Shown in pieces: positions 45,621 to 60,700 of a DNA stretch of 64,000 nt. Source of the stretch: Bolinopsis microptera (taxonomy: Eukaryota > Ctenophora > Tentaculata > Lobata > Bolinopsidae); NCBI RefSeq assembly GCF_026151205.1, contig NC_087072.1:9609669-9673668 (forward strand), written 5' to 3'. How positions within the stretch are numbered: position 1 is the first letter of the stretch; the number at the start of each line of letters is the position of its first letter. Both the position numbers and the translations under genes were made by a program. The notes beneath the pieces were generated by a model. That model did not search any database, was not told where the DNA came from, and worked only from the letters and a program-made list of their open reading frames with translations.

Positions 45621-48471
45621 CTACGATTATCGCTACTGTGTCTCTTCACAGGGTTTTGTTGTGGTTTGATGAGACGGACCCCATCAGGTCCCACACAGAA
45701 TTAGGGTTCCACTCTGGTTGATACATGTCTCCTTGTCAGTGTGCCTCTTGTATCAACGGCTATGAGGAGGGGAAACCATTTCAGCTTTACTTAAAAGGGT
45801 TGAGTACAGAGGCATTGGATCAGGGAGAGGGGGGGAAGGGGGAGGGGCTTGAATTCTTTGCTCCGGAGCTTTGGGCTGGAAGATCAACTGTTCATCCTGT
45901 TGAGCAGAGGGCGGGAGAGGGTAATCTTCTAGGCCCGGTTGGGGGGTTCAGGTGACACAAGCTTCGTGACCGTTATTTGGGCGAAAATGCTGGCTTCTTA
46001 GTTGCAATGGGAACTTAGGAGGTACGATCCCATTGACGGGAAACAAACTGTTTGGATCTGACTGAGAATTGTTTGGAGGTTTTACTGGCCTCAGCTTCGG
46101 TACTTTTTGCTCTTCTGTTGATTGTATTCTCCGCAACAGAAGGGTAATTGGGAATGCGTTCTGTTGGTAACAGGGCTGGTCATTTGTAGGTTCATCATTC
46201 TCAGCCACAGCACATTTGTTGAACCTTTCGATCTAGCTAACTCTTATTTCTGAGTGTTCTTTTGTTTCTGTCTTGTGCTATTATCAGACGTCTCTTGTGA
46301 GCTTCAGATGTATCTCAGTCTATTCCACACAGATCTTAATCAAAACAGTTATGTCCTAGAAAACCACCAGTACAGCTCGTTAAAGGAGATCGTCATCATC
46401 TTGTGACAAGGTTCTATTTCTAACTATCGTCGGAGATTGTCTCATACTCTGGAAACAATCGAGACATTTCTCACCCTCTTTTCTCTCCTCGTCGTTGATC
46501 CCTCCTCTTCTCTTCTTCATCAATAGACATGTTCATGACTGTAACACCATCATCAGAAAACCTTAAACATCTCAACTCTGTCCGGCATATCGTCACAAGC
46601 TTTTCAATGGTAGCCCTTCATCCGAAGGTTAGTAATGCGAAACTGTAGAGCTTCCATCAAATAGTTGTGCAGTAAGAATGGTTCTGTAGGTAGGTAAGTA
46701 TCGAGGCAATCTGAAGCAGGGCTCGGAGCCCCCCCCACGTGCTAGACTTGAGAGTTATGTTGATAGCACGTGTGTTAACAACTGATACCAGTACTCGTTT
46801 TAGGACGTCACATCAGCCGCGTCGTATGAGAAACAGCCTGTGCAGAAGCGTTAAGCTCCACTGCGCAAGCTGGAATAAGAGGATATGCACAGTAGTTGAG
46901 GATACAAACACAGACCAGGTAATGGGGAGGCTGCTGCTGTGCCAGGGTGGTGTTAAAATGTCACCTGCGCAAACACTTCACAAACGTGGGCCATTCTCAG
47001 ATATCCTCTTTATTACTCTGTTAACGCTCCACTTCACTGTCTTTTCTTTGATTGTGACTCTTCAAGTGACAGCTTCTACAAGCTAGGTTACTGGCGGTAC
47101 ATTTCTCTGTGACAGAGGCAGCAAATACCGAGCAGATTCTATAGATGCTTTCGGAGGGGTCGGCTACAAGTTGAAGGAGGAAAGGAAGTGAGGGGCTCAT
47201 GTTCGAGGGTAAACCTTGTTCATACAGGTTAACTGTCCGATACCGCCAAAAATGGTATGGAGTTCACAATGATCTGTTTTGTTTATGATTTCATATATCT
47301 GAATGAGGTTAAAATACGTCATTATCAATATTTTATATAGATTTGGGATCATTTCAATGGGAAAGTTGTCATTTCGATGTGAACAAAATTTTCTAAATTA
47401 TTGGCAAAAAGAATCGCAATTTACACCATATAAAATCCATAAACAGCATTCGATAAATTGTATCAATTTTGATAAAATATATTACGATTTTAATTTAGTT
47501 TTAATGATTGTATTGTAGATGAAATTATTATTTATAACATTGGTGAGATGAAATTATGTGGTTTGAAAAATGCTTACCTGGTGATGTTATAAAGTAACTC
47601 GACAGTCATTGAGGTGATTTGGTTTCCAAGCTTCATCGACGCAAGAAAATTATACTACTGATAATGGCTTGGAGAAAGTTGTATTTGGATTCGTCGCAGA
47701 GCAGTGGGGCTAAAATGTTATTTGTGTAGTTTGGCGGGCGAACTACATGCAAGATTCTTGGATGATGTAAGGATAGATAGGTCCGAGAGCAGCATTTGAC
47801 TGAAGTTTTCTGTGGATGCGTGTAGATCTCCGAGGAATGAGTGAATTTACGAGGAGACATGATATAGGGGCAGGTGGTGTTTCTCAACCCTAGATTCTTT
47901 GTCAGTAGAATCTGTCGATTTAATTAAGGTGTGTTTCTCAGTGTAAATGTGGTGAGTTAAAGAAGAGGTACGCCTTCAGAGCTATTGAATCTATATTATG
48001 GAGATCATTCCTTGTACAGTTAACCTTTTAGCCACGCTGCTACTTCAAACTCGAAATCACTGACCGAACATATCACCTCGAAACGGAATGGTTCAGAATC
48101 TGAGCAACAACAAACTAGGCACGGAGGGTTCTGATAAAGTCTATAGCTGTAGGCAGCCTCTGATTGATAGACACAAAGTCGAGACCAGTTTTATGTATTA
48201 AGATCAGTGGGAGTGAGCGCGTCTTCCAGGTGTGGCATGACAAACCTACATCCACACCCCTCGCCAACAGCTGTTAACAAAACTTTCACCATGTCCTTTA
48301 TCTCTTTCCACTGTCCTCCGAATATCCAGTAGTCTGCCCCGAAACAACTTTGGACACAAATGAAGATCCGTCAATGACATATCAGTTCCGGGTTTTGGGG
48401 CAGACTGAGGACTGTCTTCACGCACTGCTTGCCATTTCACCTGATGAATAGTCTAGTCCCAGTTACCACAT
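45621..48471 (-). pseudogene. FAM120-like gene, right-arm copy (broken)
   Basis: Mirror of 36066-38966 from the start codon at 48471 to the stop at 45621-45623, with the intron at about 47240-47570. Frequent 1-3-bp indels scatter the protein over all frames (pieces at 45948-46208 and 47633-47887 still read in the right sense). Differences are mostly length changes of short runs and doublets, the pattern of raw long-read error more than of evolutionary substitution. Confidence 0.9.
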
Positions 48472-49764
48472 TCATGTAGTGGGAAATGAAAATTTCAAGT
48501 GAGTCATTGACTAAATAAAATATCATAGTTATAAATATTGTTATTGGTGAAGTCATCTGAATATTTCAATCGATCAAGGTTATACATGAAATAGCATTTA
48601 ACACTTTAAATCATGAACTCTGAATTTCATCTCAAATTTGGGGGACTTTTCATTATATGTTCCCTGGCTAGTTGAAACATATTTTCATGAAATTTTTAGG
48701 CATCTGACCAAGGAAGGAGAGTTTTAGAAATTAAAAACACAATTGGGTCAGAAAATAAAATTTTGTAGTAATATTACGTATGTATAACTGCAATACAAAG
48801 TATTTGATATTAAGAAGAATAAATTATCATCTTACTGTCCATGTTCTTATATAATCATTCATTAATAACTATCAACTTTATATCACAGCTATTTACATGA
48901 TATCAAAGCAAAACTAAGTAAACACATAATTAAAATCAGATCGCAAATTAAAAGTAAAAATTTTTTTTTTTGTCATACAATTTATAATTCATATATAACC
49001 ATAATAAGACGATATAGTTTTTAATTTTCTAATGCCTCTTTAATCTTAATGCTGGGAAATGCAGATCAAATAATCTCATGCAGTATTAAAAAATTCTAAA
49101 AATTTTCATACTAACTAAAATCATGCTATGAAATTATTCTTAACGTCATTCGAGAATGAGAGTGAGTCAGAAAAATTAATTATTACATAAATTACACTTC
49201 TTTATTTTAAAATTCTAAATTCTGATATTTTTTTAATTCTATGATCTTAAGTTGAACTTTGAAGTCATTTGTCAACTGGATATAGCATAGTAACATCAAT
49301 TATAGTAGGAAATTTAACAATTCATCTTATAATCAACTTACTACTTAATAAAATTAATGTTTTATATTCTAAAACCATTAACCAACCTATCGCCAGCTGT
49401 AAAAGGCATTAGAGGCCAAAATGAGCTGATCTAAACTGGAATTATAGTATCATATCAATATGATCAGTAAAATTAAGTTAAAACTATCTGTTATGATACA
49501 ATAATATTGAAATCTAAAATTATATGGAATACGGGTTCGGTTGGGTTTAAAAAAAAACACAATGAAATTTGATCAGCAGTTTAGCCCAAAATGAGTACTG
49601 ATCAACTGGAGCAAACTAAATTCACAGCACAATTAGGACACATGCAGTTATTGAAATGACAATCTAAGGCAGAGACAAGCAGGGAGGAAAATTTGTGAAA
49701 TTCTCCACAACGTTCGAAAAAATGTGGGTCACTTCACAATATCACATAATTTCACTATGTCCTA

Positions 49765-50748
49765 TTATTGATGGCCTGCTGTGCTGACAGGTTTAGGAGC
49801 CTTTTTCTTTGAAATGGTTTACATTGTTTTGGAAAGTGCCCAAAAACAAATCAGATAGGTATGAAGACAAAGAAGAACTGGCATGCTCAAACGAAGTGTT
49901 CTTAAGCCCGGTTGATGGAGGCTCCCATAACAACTGTAATAGCATAGATTCGATTTGGAAATAGAAAGCATCCCAGTACAACCCAATTCCCTTTTCCATC
50001 ATCAGCCCATTCAGGAACAAGTCAGCCCCTCAATACTCCACTTGTGTTCACGTTCTTGGAGACTGCCCGCACAAGAAAGCACCACACAGAGTGAAGTAGA
50101 GCAAACAGTATACCAACTTTATTGAATATTAGCCCAGCCGGTCTGGGTTAATCCTCATATGTTATGATCCTGTCTGCAAGGTTGGCCTAAGTTAAGTTTG
50201 GTGACATGTATCAAATTATGTCCACCAAGGGAGTAGAGGGAAGAGCAAAATGATGGGAATTCCTGCTGGAAATAGACTATCGTTGGAGAATTTACACCTG
50301 CGGAACAGGAATCATGACTCCCCTGCCAGTAGTAGTGAGAACAAAGATAACATAATTCAAACTGACCTCCAAAAATGCCACATGAATTCAAACAAATCTC
50401 TTTGTGAGCACTGTGCTTTAACCAATAACCTCATATCTGCACGTCTGTTTGGTTTCAAGTAAAGCATCTCAATGTCCTCATATTCATTCTCAGATCCTTG
50501 AACTTTTTAGGTTATCTATATTCCCTGTCCCACTCTCCTTCCTATGGAGCTGTCTAGAATTTCCCAATTTCTTTCGTGTATGTAAAAAATCAGTGCAGCT
50601 TACACAGGCAGATAACAACTGAGCCAGTTCCCAAACGCATCCCATGATCGCTCTGTAGTAGGTCCTAGAAAGAAAGAAGCAAATTGGCTTCATCTGCTGC
50701 TTGACCTTCAATGTTCAGGAGCTCCAAGTCATCTTCTGGGGTGAGCAT
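49765..50748 (-). pseudogene. K2P channel, right-arm copy (broken)
   Basis: Mirror of 29149-30135 from ATG 50748 to the stop at 49765-49767. Indels break the frame within the first 30 codons and repeatedly afterwards. P2 and TM4 are recognisable only in pieces. Confidence 0.9.
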
Positions 50749-51780
50749 TTTGCTGAGAGGAAAATGAATTAAAAATCAACTTGAATTTTTTAGCACAATA
50801 CATTATCATTAAATCTAAAAATAGTGCACTCACAACAGGTCATCTGGCGCAAGGCAATAGGTACCATAACCTCTTGGCAAAAAGTGGATTCAAATCTTGA
50901 ATTATAATTATTTGATCTCACAGCTCTACCTATGGAAATCAGATACAGTGACTGATCTTTGTTGTGTAGGACTGATGGAGTCTGGTCCAAGTTAATTGCA
51001 AGACATTCACTATACAGGTTTTAATAATTCGGCTTTAGTATACCATACATTCTTTGGCCTGATCCAACGAAAAGTCATCTGATTTGGTTGCAAAATCTAA
51101 AATATCCCATGTCTGCATTACAAACATAAATGTTAAAGAGTCTCATTAAAAGCTAACTGGGGGATTAATAAAGATAGCGAGGGTGCAACTAACACTGTAA
51201 TAAAGATTAAAAGTTCATGAATGGTGTAGATAATAAGTACTTTAGGACAACATGTGAATTGTGCAGCAGCAATTTATGTTTCAAACATAAGGACAGGACA
51301 TTTGGCAAATTTTGCTCATGAGTATTGAATACCTTATTCGCAAGTTATCAATAGCAAATGCGAGTACAAAACTTCTATTGCACGATTTAGAAATAAACAT
51401 TAATTGATATGGTTAATTGTTCTGTCATCTATAACATAGAAGTCAGAACAGACTTGGGTTTGATCTATAAGAAGGCCACATACTCCTATAGACAAGGACT
51501 CGTCTTTGTCTATTACCCACAAATCAGTTCACGGTACTACACTCTGGTTACCTCCAAAGCATTAATGGCTGTGGATGTAGTTGGATAAGAACTCTTCAAA
51601 CACCAATGACCAGGTCGAAGAGACCAGGTGACCATTCTTCATGCGAAAAAAAAAAAAAAAAGTCAAAAGTTGAACAAAAACCTTTTCTGGGCCCAAACCC
51701 CCTTTTGCATGGAACTCTCTTCCACTAATGTTGATATGTATTACTGATACCAACTATTTCGAGCGAATGTTTAATTGACA
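50749..51780. other. K2P upstream region, right arm (uninterrupted)
   Basis: Corresponds to left 20.97-29.15 kb without the foldback MITE, LINE and TIR insertions, and so shows the pre-insertion state. No gene was seen. Confidence 0.6.
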
Positions 51781-54040
51781 ATGTCAATTCATCGCAGCTC
51801 GGCGTAAATGTAACGCAATGGCTGGACAAAAGATTGACGGATGTTACTCGTCTAAATTTCTTCGAAGTAGCACGCGCCGCTTTCTTCTCGAAATATTATT
51901 GCCCGATTACAACCTACCAGGACGCGCGCCGAGTTGGACTCGTCGACGAACAGATATTTTACGAGTATCACCCGTTAACGGAGTAGCACGCGCCAGGCCA
52001 GACCATTAACAATTGACAATGGTCAAACAAAAGACACTAATTTGGCTTATATTTTTATCGTGCTCCATTTTACGTTTTGATCTTTACCTTTCTATCGGAG
52101 GACTTCGCCTCTTCGACGCGCCGCGCAAACTAGCAACCTTCCTAAAATATTTTTATTTTTTGGTTGATTTAATGTCACTGTATACTAACTTTTATCATAT
52201 ATTTATATTAATACCTACAATCTACATATATTGTATTATGGCGCAGGTTATATCCCCGCCGAAAGCACATTCCCCAAATTGCGCGCATTGCTGTAACTTC
52301 TTTCAAACTTCATGAATCGAAATAAATTAGTTTGCAATGTATTTAAAGTTAATATAGACACTTATAGATTAACCACCTGGAACTTTTGAAAGATAATAAC
52401 AAGCTCAAAAACGCTACTGACGTATTCAGTATTTTGGTTGCAGAACGCCAACTAAGTTGTTAGTGCATAATCAAGGAAATTATCAATTATAAACATATTT
52501 CATTGTATCACGTTGCGACTCCCACGGTCGTTTCACTATAGTGGTGACTCACTTTGTCGTCCTGACGATACAGGGGGAGCCGCGCCCTCGTGCGCGGCAG
52601 GTCATACAACGTATGACAAATATTTCATACGTATCAAATTGGATGTGCTTTTGGCAGCAATGTATTATAACATGCGCCTTGTATAATAATTATATGGTTT
52701 TTGCTTTTTAAAAGTTTAGTGTGGTTTACATTCAACTAACCATGTGCTTTCGCGCCATGCCACTGCGGGCGCCGCGCTTCATGTTTCACAAGTAAAGCTG
52801 GAAGGCGGGCGGGCGCTACTGCAAGCTAGCGCAAGGGCTTTGGATAGAGCAATTTTACAATAGAATATGTTTTAATTTTGCCTTAGACTTATCATAATTT
52901 GATTCACGATGGCGCGATGTTGACGGATGTTACTCGTCTAAATTTCTTCGAAGTAGCGCGCGCCGCTTTCTTCTCGAAATGTTATGGCACGTGCTACGAA
53001 GTAGCGCGCGCCGGGCCAGACCATTAACAATGGTCAAGCGCGATTTTAACCCTTTGCAGCTCGGCATTGCCCAGTACAGTACATTTTGCCGATCTACTAA
53101 GAGTCACAGTGGTTGCGAAAAATATTATTTGCTTGATTGACGATGTCAATCCGTCGAGATCGTTGCTAGCAAGAATGCTAGTTTGTAGTTTGCGCGGTGC
53201 GTCGAAGCGGCGAAGTCTTCCAAATTATTTGCATACAATTGCAATTTGATGCGCACAGCGCGGTCCAGTAGTGCATTGCGCTATATCATATATACTGGGC
53301 ACTTGTAGCGCGATGCGTTACTGTGCCGCGCCGCGCACTCAATGAGGCTTCTCACACTCACAGCGATCGGCGAGATGCGCTACAGTGCCGCGCCGAGCTA
53401 AGATAAATTGACATCGTCAATTAAACTGGGCACGTATAAGCTAAGCGCGCTCCGGCCGGCATTGCAGTCCATCAATAATGGAGAATTAAAGCATGAAGTA
53501 CAATGTAGATGTTGTTGCAATTGCATGTTGTTTGTAGGTTTATAACCTACCAGGACGCGCGCCGAGTTGGACTCGTCGACGGTTGGAACAAATATTTTAC
53601 GAAGTATCACCCGTTAACATGTTGCTGTTGCGCACGCTCGAGAGATCTCTAAATCTAATATATAGGGCGCTTAAAATTGTTTTACTTCACGATCAGCTTT
53701 ACCTAATTTTTGCGAAATGCGAAGACAGAAGAGCCACGAATGACGAATGATTTAACAAAAATTAGGTTTCGCGACTTGAGCAGTGAGGCAATTAGCTGTG
53801 TAATTGTATGTGTCAGGTCAGGCAACGTTTGCTACACGTTGTATACGATACCTCTCTCGTGCACTCCGGCAGGGGTTGCAGCGTGGGTCAAGGCAACGTC
53901 TGGAAATGTCGCTTTTCATCCGTGGATTAGTGTTGTATCACGTCGTGACCCCCATTGTCCTTTCACTAAGTGGCGAAAGCCACGATACAGCCGCGCACTC
54001 GTGCGCGGCAGGTCTACAACGTGTGACAACAGACAAGATT
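51781..54040. repeat. CpG-rich modular repeat cluster (right arm)
   Basis: Mirror of 18.0-20.96 kb. Direct repeats within it include GACGGATGTTACTCGTC (51836 and 52922), GGACGCGCGCCGAGTTGGAC (51919 and 53552) and CCAGACCATTAACAAT (51997 and 53015). The GCGCGGCAGGTC stem block with its upstream GTATCACGT appears twice (52510-52615 and 53938-54030). The segment 52460-52920 has no left counterpart, because the left arm carries the LINE scrap there. Confidence 0.65.
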
Positions 54041-54705
54041 AGTGCACTTCAATTGATTTCAAATTTTATAGACCTCAAAGCCTCTCCCGCTTTATATGAT
54101 AAGATTGTGCGACAAAAAGAAAATAGCTGTTATTACAATAAAGAAATAGAACTAGAAGAGAAGAAGTGTTTACCTGAATAAATACCACACTCTCATAATA
54201 TTTACAAACATTATACTTCAGGAGGTTCATAAGAATAACTGATAAGAGAAATGTTCATGTTATATTTACAGCGTATGAAAATCCAAATTTATTAACAAAT
54301 GCAACAGAATATTCATGTTTTTAAATGACAGGCGGCTTCATCTACTATATTTAATTACAAAATTATCTTACATTAACAATTACACATTTGGTATCTGTAA
54401 TCATACATGAAGTTACAAAAAACTGATCATATCATTGATTCTAAGCTTGTACGAAAGTTCAACTCACATCAAATTTATGACTAATTCAAAGAGCGAAACA
54501 GAACTTTAAATTCAGTAGGGTCCTAGTAGCTTATCTTCATGCAATTCGTGTTCAGATAATCAAGAAAAGCAGAGGAGATGAAGGCAGATAATGTTTACTC
54601 GTTGATCAAATAGTTGTTTCAAATATGGTAGAAATTATGATTGATGTTTCAAATAGAGGAAGTAATATTAGTGATATGTACATGGTTGATTGGCTAATCC
54701 ACAAT
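54041..54705. other. CATIP 3' flank, right arm
   Basis: Mirrors 17342-18000. No gene recognised; it may include CATIP 3' UTR. Confidence 0.4.
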
Positions 54706-57700
54706 CTATTCTGATCGGATAGCTGACTGGTTGACGAAGTTGGAGTGGGCAAACGAGGGTTTCATTTCTGCGGTTGCAGAGTAGGAGGAGAAGAAATCTG
54801 CTGCAAATTCTATCACATCACTTGGCTTTCTCATCAACAGGAACTGAAAGTGAACCTCAGTTTAGATAACAATCTCAATTAGATAAGAAACATATTAGAA
54901 TTACTCATTAAAAGGTAATTTGGAAGCAGTTATTGCAGATTTCTACCGTTTTAAAAACCTTTTTTGTCATCTACAGCTTTTAGTTGTTGAGACACTAATA
55001 CACCAATAATCTTAAGGATAGTGACTGTAACTTGTAAGTTTGGTTCTAATAAAATAAATCAACAGAGCTTTTAGTTTTTGGTTCGTTTACTTAACATCCG
55101 GTTTCCTTCCTACCCAGTACCTGTAAAAAATCTCCGAGGATGGCCTTGAGCTCAGGATGTCTCTTCATGTAGTTAACATGGTCCTCCTTCAACTCCTCCT
55201 TTCTGTCCAGAAAGTGTGACAACATCTCAATATCATCCTCCCAGTGCAGCTTTCCTTTTCCGAAATCAGGGAATACCCAATCAGCGTCTAGTGAAAGAGA
55301 GGGGGTTACAACTAATCGATGTAATCTCATTTCATCCTGACTCATAATTTAGTTGACGTTTTGCAACTTTCCAAAAAGTTCGAAAATCTTGGATCTGGTT
55401 TTTGACGATTTTTTAAAGGGCTGTACATTTTAGGGCGGTCAAGATCTTATTAAAATTTACCTTAATTAGATGCTGCAACCATCTTAAATATTAGGTAACA
55501 TGGTAAGCGAAGGATAAATCTATTTCGTGGTCTCAACTTAGTAAGGATGTAGGATTCCTTACCTTCGTCTTTCATGAAGTTCTCTGGGATATCTTTAATC
55601 TTCATGTACACTGGTGACCCGACTTGAGCGCGGGTATACATGTGGCTGAAATGGAAGGTTGAAAATCTTGGGAAATATTCGTATAACAGTTTTACAGTTG
55701 TATGAGCTCATACATTGGTGCAGATATACGCAATAATACATTGAGCGGGAACACAGATTTTCGAGCAAATAGGGCCCATATACCTTAAATTGGGGCCGTG
55801 CATGGTGGGCGGAATTTAATTTGGGCGGACATTACGTGGACGATGAGCCCTCTAGCGCTCGCCGCTCACGTAATTTTCGACCAAATAAAGTCAGATAAGG
55901 TGCATTATATTAAGTTTTAGGAAATGCACCGGACCGAATTTCATTTAATATTTCCGTACGCCATAGTTGGTTTTAATCACTAACAAATAGATTAAAAAAT
56001 ATATAAACAAGTTAAACTGATACTATTAATTAATTTGGATTGTGGAAATTTTAATACTAAAGTAAACAAATTAAACAGGCAAGCATCAATAGTGCAAGGT
56101 TGGAGATTTCTAGAATTGAGAAAAATAACAAAATAACCGCGTTGATGTTTAGCATGATGAGGTGGTTGATTTGAGGTTGGTGGTTTAAGTCAGTGCTCCA
56201 CCAATGGTGGAGCACTGACTTAAATTGAGTCGTGTTTAGTTGACTAAACTCTAAACTACTTTCACGTGTGAAAATAACGAGTATCTTGTTCTTGGCAGAT
56301 GTGCATTGGAGCAAGTAAGTAAGTCAAGTAGTCAATTAAAGTAGTTTTAATCAAATCACATACAGAACGGTCAATCTCCCGCGTATTATTTCGGTTTTGG
56401 TAAATTGTAGTGATATGGTTGGACAGAGGCTTGGGTGTCGAGCTGCAAGCCAAGGCCAGGGCAGGTATTACAAATTAAAAATATAATTTACCCGTCAGAG
56501 AGGAAGTATATTTTCCAGGTGGTTGGATTCTCGTCCTTATTATCCACACATCGCTCAATTCCAATGGTTTCCAGAGTAACGTTCTGTAACAACACTGAGT
56601 GGGACTCTATAGGGGACTGTGGGGGTTTAAGAGTGTTAGAACTTAGAGTGGAAGTCTTCAGATGTGTAAATGTAATAGTGGTTATCAAGGCTGAATTAGA
56701 ATGGAAAATATTACAGTGATATCTTCAGTGGGATTAGTCTTATAGGAATAATGATAAACTAGTATCCATGCAGCAGTGATTATTTAGCTAGAACTTACAA
56801 TATTTTAGACAATCGTAAAAATAGTGCAAAATGCTCCACTACGAGTGGGAGCATTACGTAATTTATTCAAAAAGTGCAGGTTGGTAATTCTCAATGCTAA
56901 TGATCGATTTAAGTTCGCCAGTCTGCGCGTTTCGTATGTAACGTAATTCTGATGCCTCTCACACTTGATGACTGGTGTCATTGTATCTTTGTTCCACAGT
57001 GTTTTGTCTGGTATAAAGAATGAACACCCTCAGAGCCCCACTCTATATAGGAGCCGTTCCTTGGGTTTCACTCACAGGTACATTAACAATAGCACACTGT
57101 ATAGTCTATGTTTATGCATGTTCACCAACATTGTTGCGTTACTTCAGGCAACAATCTGAGGTCTAATTCACTCTAATTGTAAGGGTGCTGGAGAAGGCCC
57201 AAAAAGAGGCCTCGTAGACTTCTGGGAACAATGGTATACTAGGGGTAACAGTATACCAATCTTGTTAATCATACTAGCCGCGACGACAGGTCAATTAGAA
57301 GTCAATTAGAGGTTCATTTCTACCTCTGTTCATGGTAGTATCAGCTGTTCATGTTATTATAGTCGATTGTATTGATAGTTCGGCAAAAACTTTCGTATTG
57401 ATTTATCAATATTAAGTTGCCATTAACAAGGATATTGTTGATTTTAGTTTTAAAATCTGTGTATTTATCATGCAAAATGAGTTACGTAGCGGTTAATCTA
57501 AACTTGAAAATAATTGTGTGGTAGTTTAAAGAAGATTACTCACGTAGCTGACATTAGCAAGGGCATTATCCGTGGAGAAGACGTTAAAGCTCATACGACT
57601 ATGTACTCCGAGTATAATACTCAATCTCTGTAGGACCAAGTTAGCACCTGGGAGGGAAGTTCATTGTAAATATAAAAACTTGCTATTGGGCGGTCAGTGT

Positions 57701-60700
57701 TAAACCGCTGATTATTTGAAAAAACAAGCCTTGATTGAGTGGCGGCGCTGTGATTGACGCGGTGTCACATATATCAAGACGGCATCAGTTTACAATGGAC
57801 CAATGACCATGGTTGAATGTAACAACGTATACTCTGGGAAGGCGAGAGTCGAAAGATTGAACAGTCAGACTAACCTTCAGATATAAACCTTGCCATCTCG
57901 TCTTTAGTAAACTCCTCGGTGGTGACCGTTTCAGTGCCACCCTCCGTCGTGGTGAGAACCAGCTGGTATCCGTCATCAGTCTGGCTCAACACGGACCTCT
58001 TGGTAAGAGGGTTACCTGGGATCTGGGGGGAAGAGTCACGTGATGTAGGGTAATAGTCATTAATTATAAATAACGCATAATCTGTATACGTATATTAATA
58101 TATTAATATATTGATTCCAGAAAATATTTCAATGGTTGTGAGAAAATTAAACGCCTGGTTAAGTGAGGAAAGTTTACGGTTGTTGCAATTTCTTTCCAAA
58201 ATTTCTGACTCCTGCACTGTTCTCAGGTAAAACGGAATCAAATTGAAATATATTGAACTATTAAGGTGGAATTCAAGGGTCAAATAGTGCGGAGCTGTGT
58301 CTGGCTTCTTGGATTCTGCCCTATTTTTATATCGAGATATGATTCGACGACATCTTTAAAAACTCTGCAACTATTACTTCCCAGTCAGTTTTATAACTAA
58401 TCAAAATATAAATTTGATTTTATTAAACGATTTACAGTGATCGCAGGGTACTTGAGACACTGTCGCAGGTTGCCATAAATTGTATATTACAGACTAACTG
58501 CTAAACTACCCTGCTTATTTGGTGCTGACAAGAATGCCAATAAATCAATCACAAGGTTTTAAAGAGTTTCACTACAAACTATCGTATCAAATATATGTTC
58601 GTATCAAATTCTACGTTGAGATATCGTTCATTTAAAATTTAGTAATTATAGGCCTCAATTTCTAGCAAACGACCCCTAAACTATGGTTAAATACATCAAA
58701 TAAGAATCTTATAATAATTGAATGGGAGGTTTTTGTCAAGTTACTTCCCATATCATTATCAGTGTTTAAACGATATAATAAAATAATAAACATTTCCTTT
58801 GCGAGACAGTAATGACAATTACGATTAACACGGTTGAGACGTCTTAACCACATGAAGTAAAATATTGGGAATGCTAAGCTACACTTCCTGTGGCATTGCA
58901 TGTAAAATTAATAAATGGTCTCTGGCTAAAACCCTCTTGCCAGTGAGCCAAGTATTGATTTATAAAGTGCAGTATTTATTATTTAGTGGTGGTAAGATAA
59001 ACGTTATTTACTCGACGATTATAGTTTAAAAGTCAAGATGTATCACTCATTTTTTTGTATTTCAACTGGTTAACTGGTATTCTAGTGTTGCAAAGTATGT
59101 CTGAAAATAGGGCTTCTTCTGCCCCCTAATGATTTTTATCGTAGGATTTCCCCTTTTTTCCTCTTCAAAAAGCTCCTCAAAACCTTGTTTGTCATGTCAC
59201 AACACAAATTGCTGAATAGTTTACACTTACAGTATATAATAACATATTTTAGCAGTAGATAATATCCTATTTAAGCATCCGAAACTTTATTTTATTACCA
59301 ATGAAGTCCAAGTTTTACTTGACTTTGGATCCGTAAATCTTAAATTACGTTACTTTGGATTGACGGTATTGGCAGTGTATAAATACTGCTGTTTATTTAA
59401 TTTCATCTTTCACAGTTGTACAATGTAGAGCAATGGCTTAAAATACGCGACAATATCAAGGCTACCGCTGAGACTAAGACTTGATCCTGTGTGGCGTTTT
59501 TTCTAATAGAAAAGTGCGATAGAAACGCGCAATGGTATCTATTACATCAATCCAGCCGTGCATCATTCCTTATTCAGTCAGTTGGTTGTAGGGCCGAATA
59601 AGGAGCGTTTTTTTCATCAAATTTTCATTGCTTCTAGAGCGGTGGAGGGATGTATGCCTGGTCATTAGTCAAATTGATTTTTATATGAATCAGTCATAAT
59701 GTAACGATCCAATAAATTAATATTCAGAGAAAGACATAACAGCAGTATTCGTGAGAATTTGATGCAGTGATTTAAATCGTGATCAAGTTCATTTTAATAC
59801 GTGACCAATTGACACAGGTACGGGGAAAGCTGGAAATGAAAATACAATAGATTTTATGAAACTAACAGACGAATCAGTCCGACACACATGTTCTTCATAT
59901 TTCGAATGTCTCGTCATAAATTAACATAAATTAGTCGCTGAATAGCGCCTAGACTCCAACTCAACAATTATTCTCCAACGTGTAATTTGTCGCGACTTCA
60001 ACCCTTCTTTTATGGCTTTTGAGCGTCAGCCCAAACCCCAGCTCGCTGCTTTAGTAACGTGCTAGTCTCTGTGATCAAAGTTCAAACTGCACCTATCATA
60101 CCCTCCCTAACTTGGCCGTGTTTAATGTCGCTATACTCGAAAATTACCACATTTTGTAAAGCTAACTGCTTAAAAAAACCTACTATAAGTTAAGCTGCTT
60201 AAATCGGATTCCAGCTCTATTAATTAAACGACAATTAAGCACAATAACGTAATATAACATGTAAATTGCCGTTTAATAAAGAATAATTACACGAGCTGCA
60301 TACACTATTCTGCCAGTTACGTTTCCTCACCTCTTCCGTCCACAGCTATTGCTAGTAAATTTAGTAAATTTTAGCTAATCGTACTTTTTGTTATAGATCT
60401 GTTCTGACATGTTAGCACAACATTCTTAACCAAATTGATCGAAAATTATGCTTTTTAATTCCATTATTTAGTAGATGTAATTCTAATAGTAAGACCGACG
60501 TCGATAACTTAGTCGTTTTCATTCTATTCTTTGTAGTTTGTTGTGTTCCCAATTGCGGCAAATGCCCTTAGTTTTACCATTTTCTAGTAGTTTTAATTCT
60601 GGTTTACAACCTGCCATACGTCATATCTAGAAAGCTAGAAAAGCTAAGGAAGGTTGTAGAAGCTAAGGAAGGTTGTGAAGTGGCCAGTGCAAATTAGTAT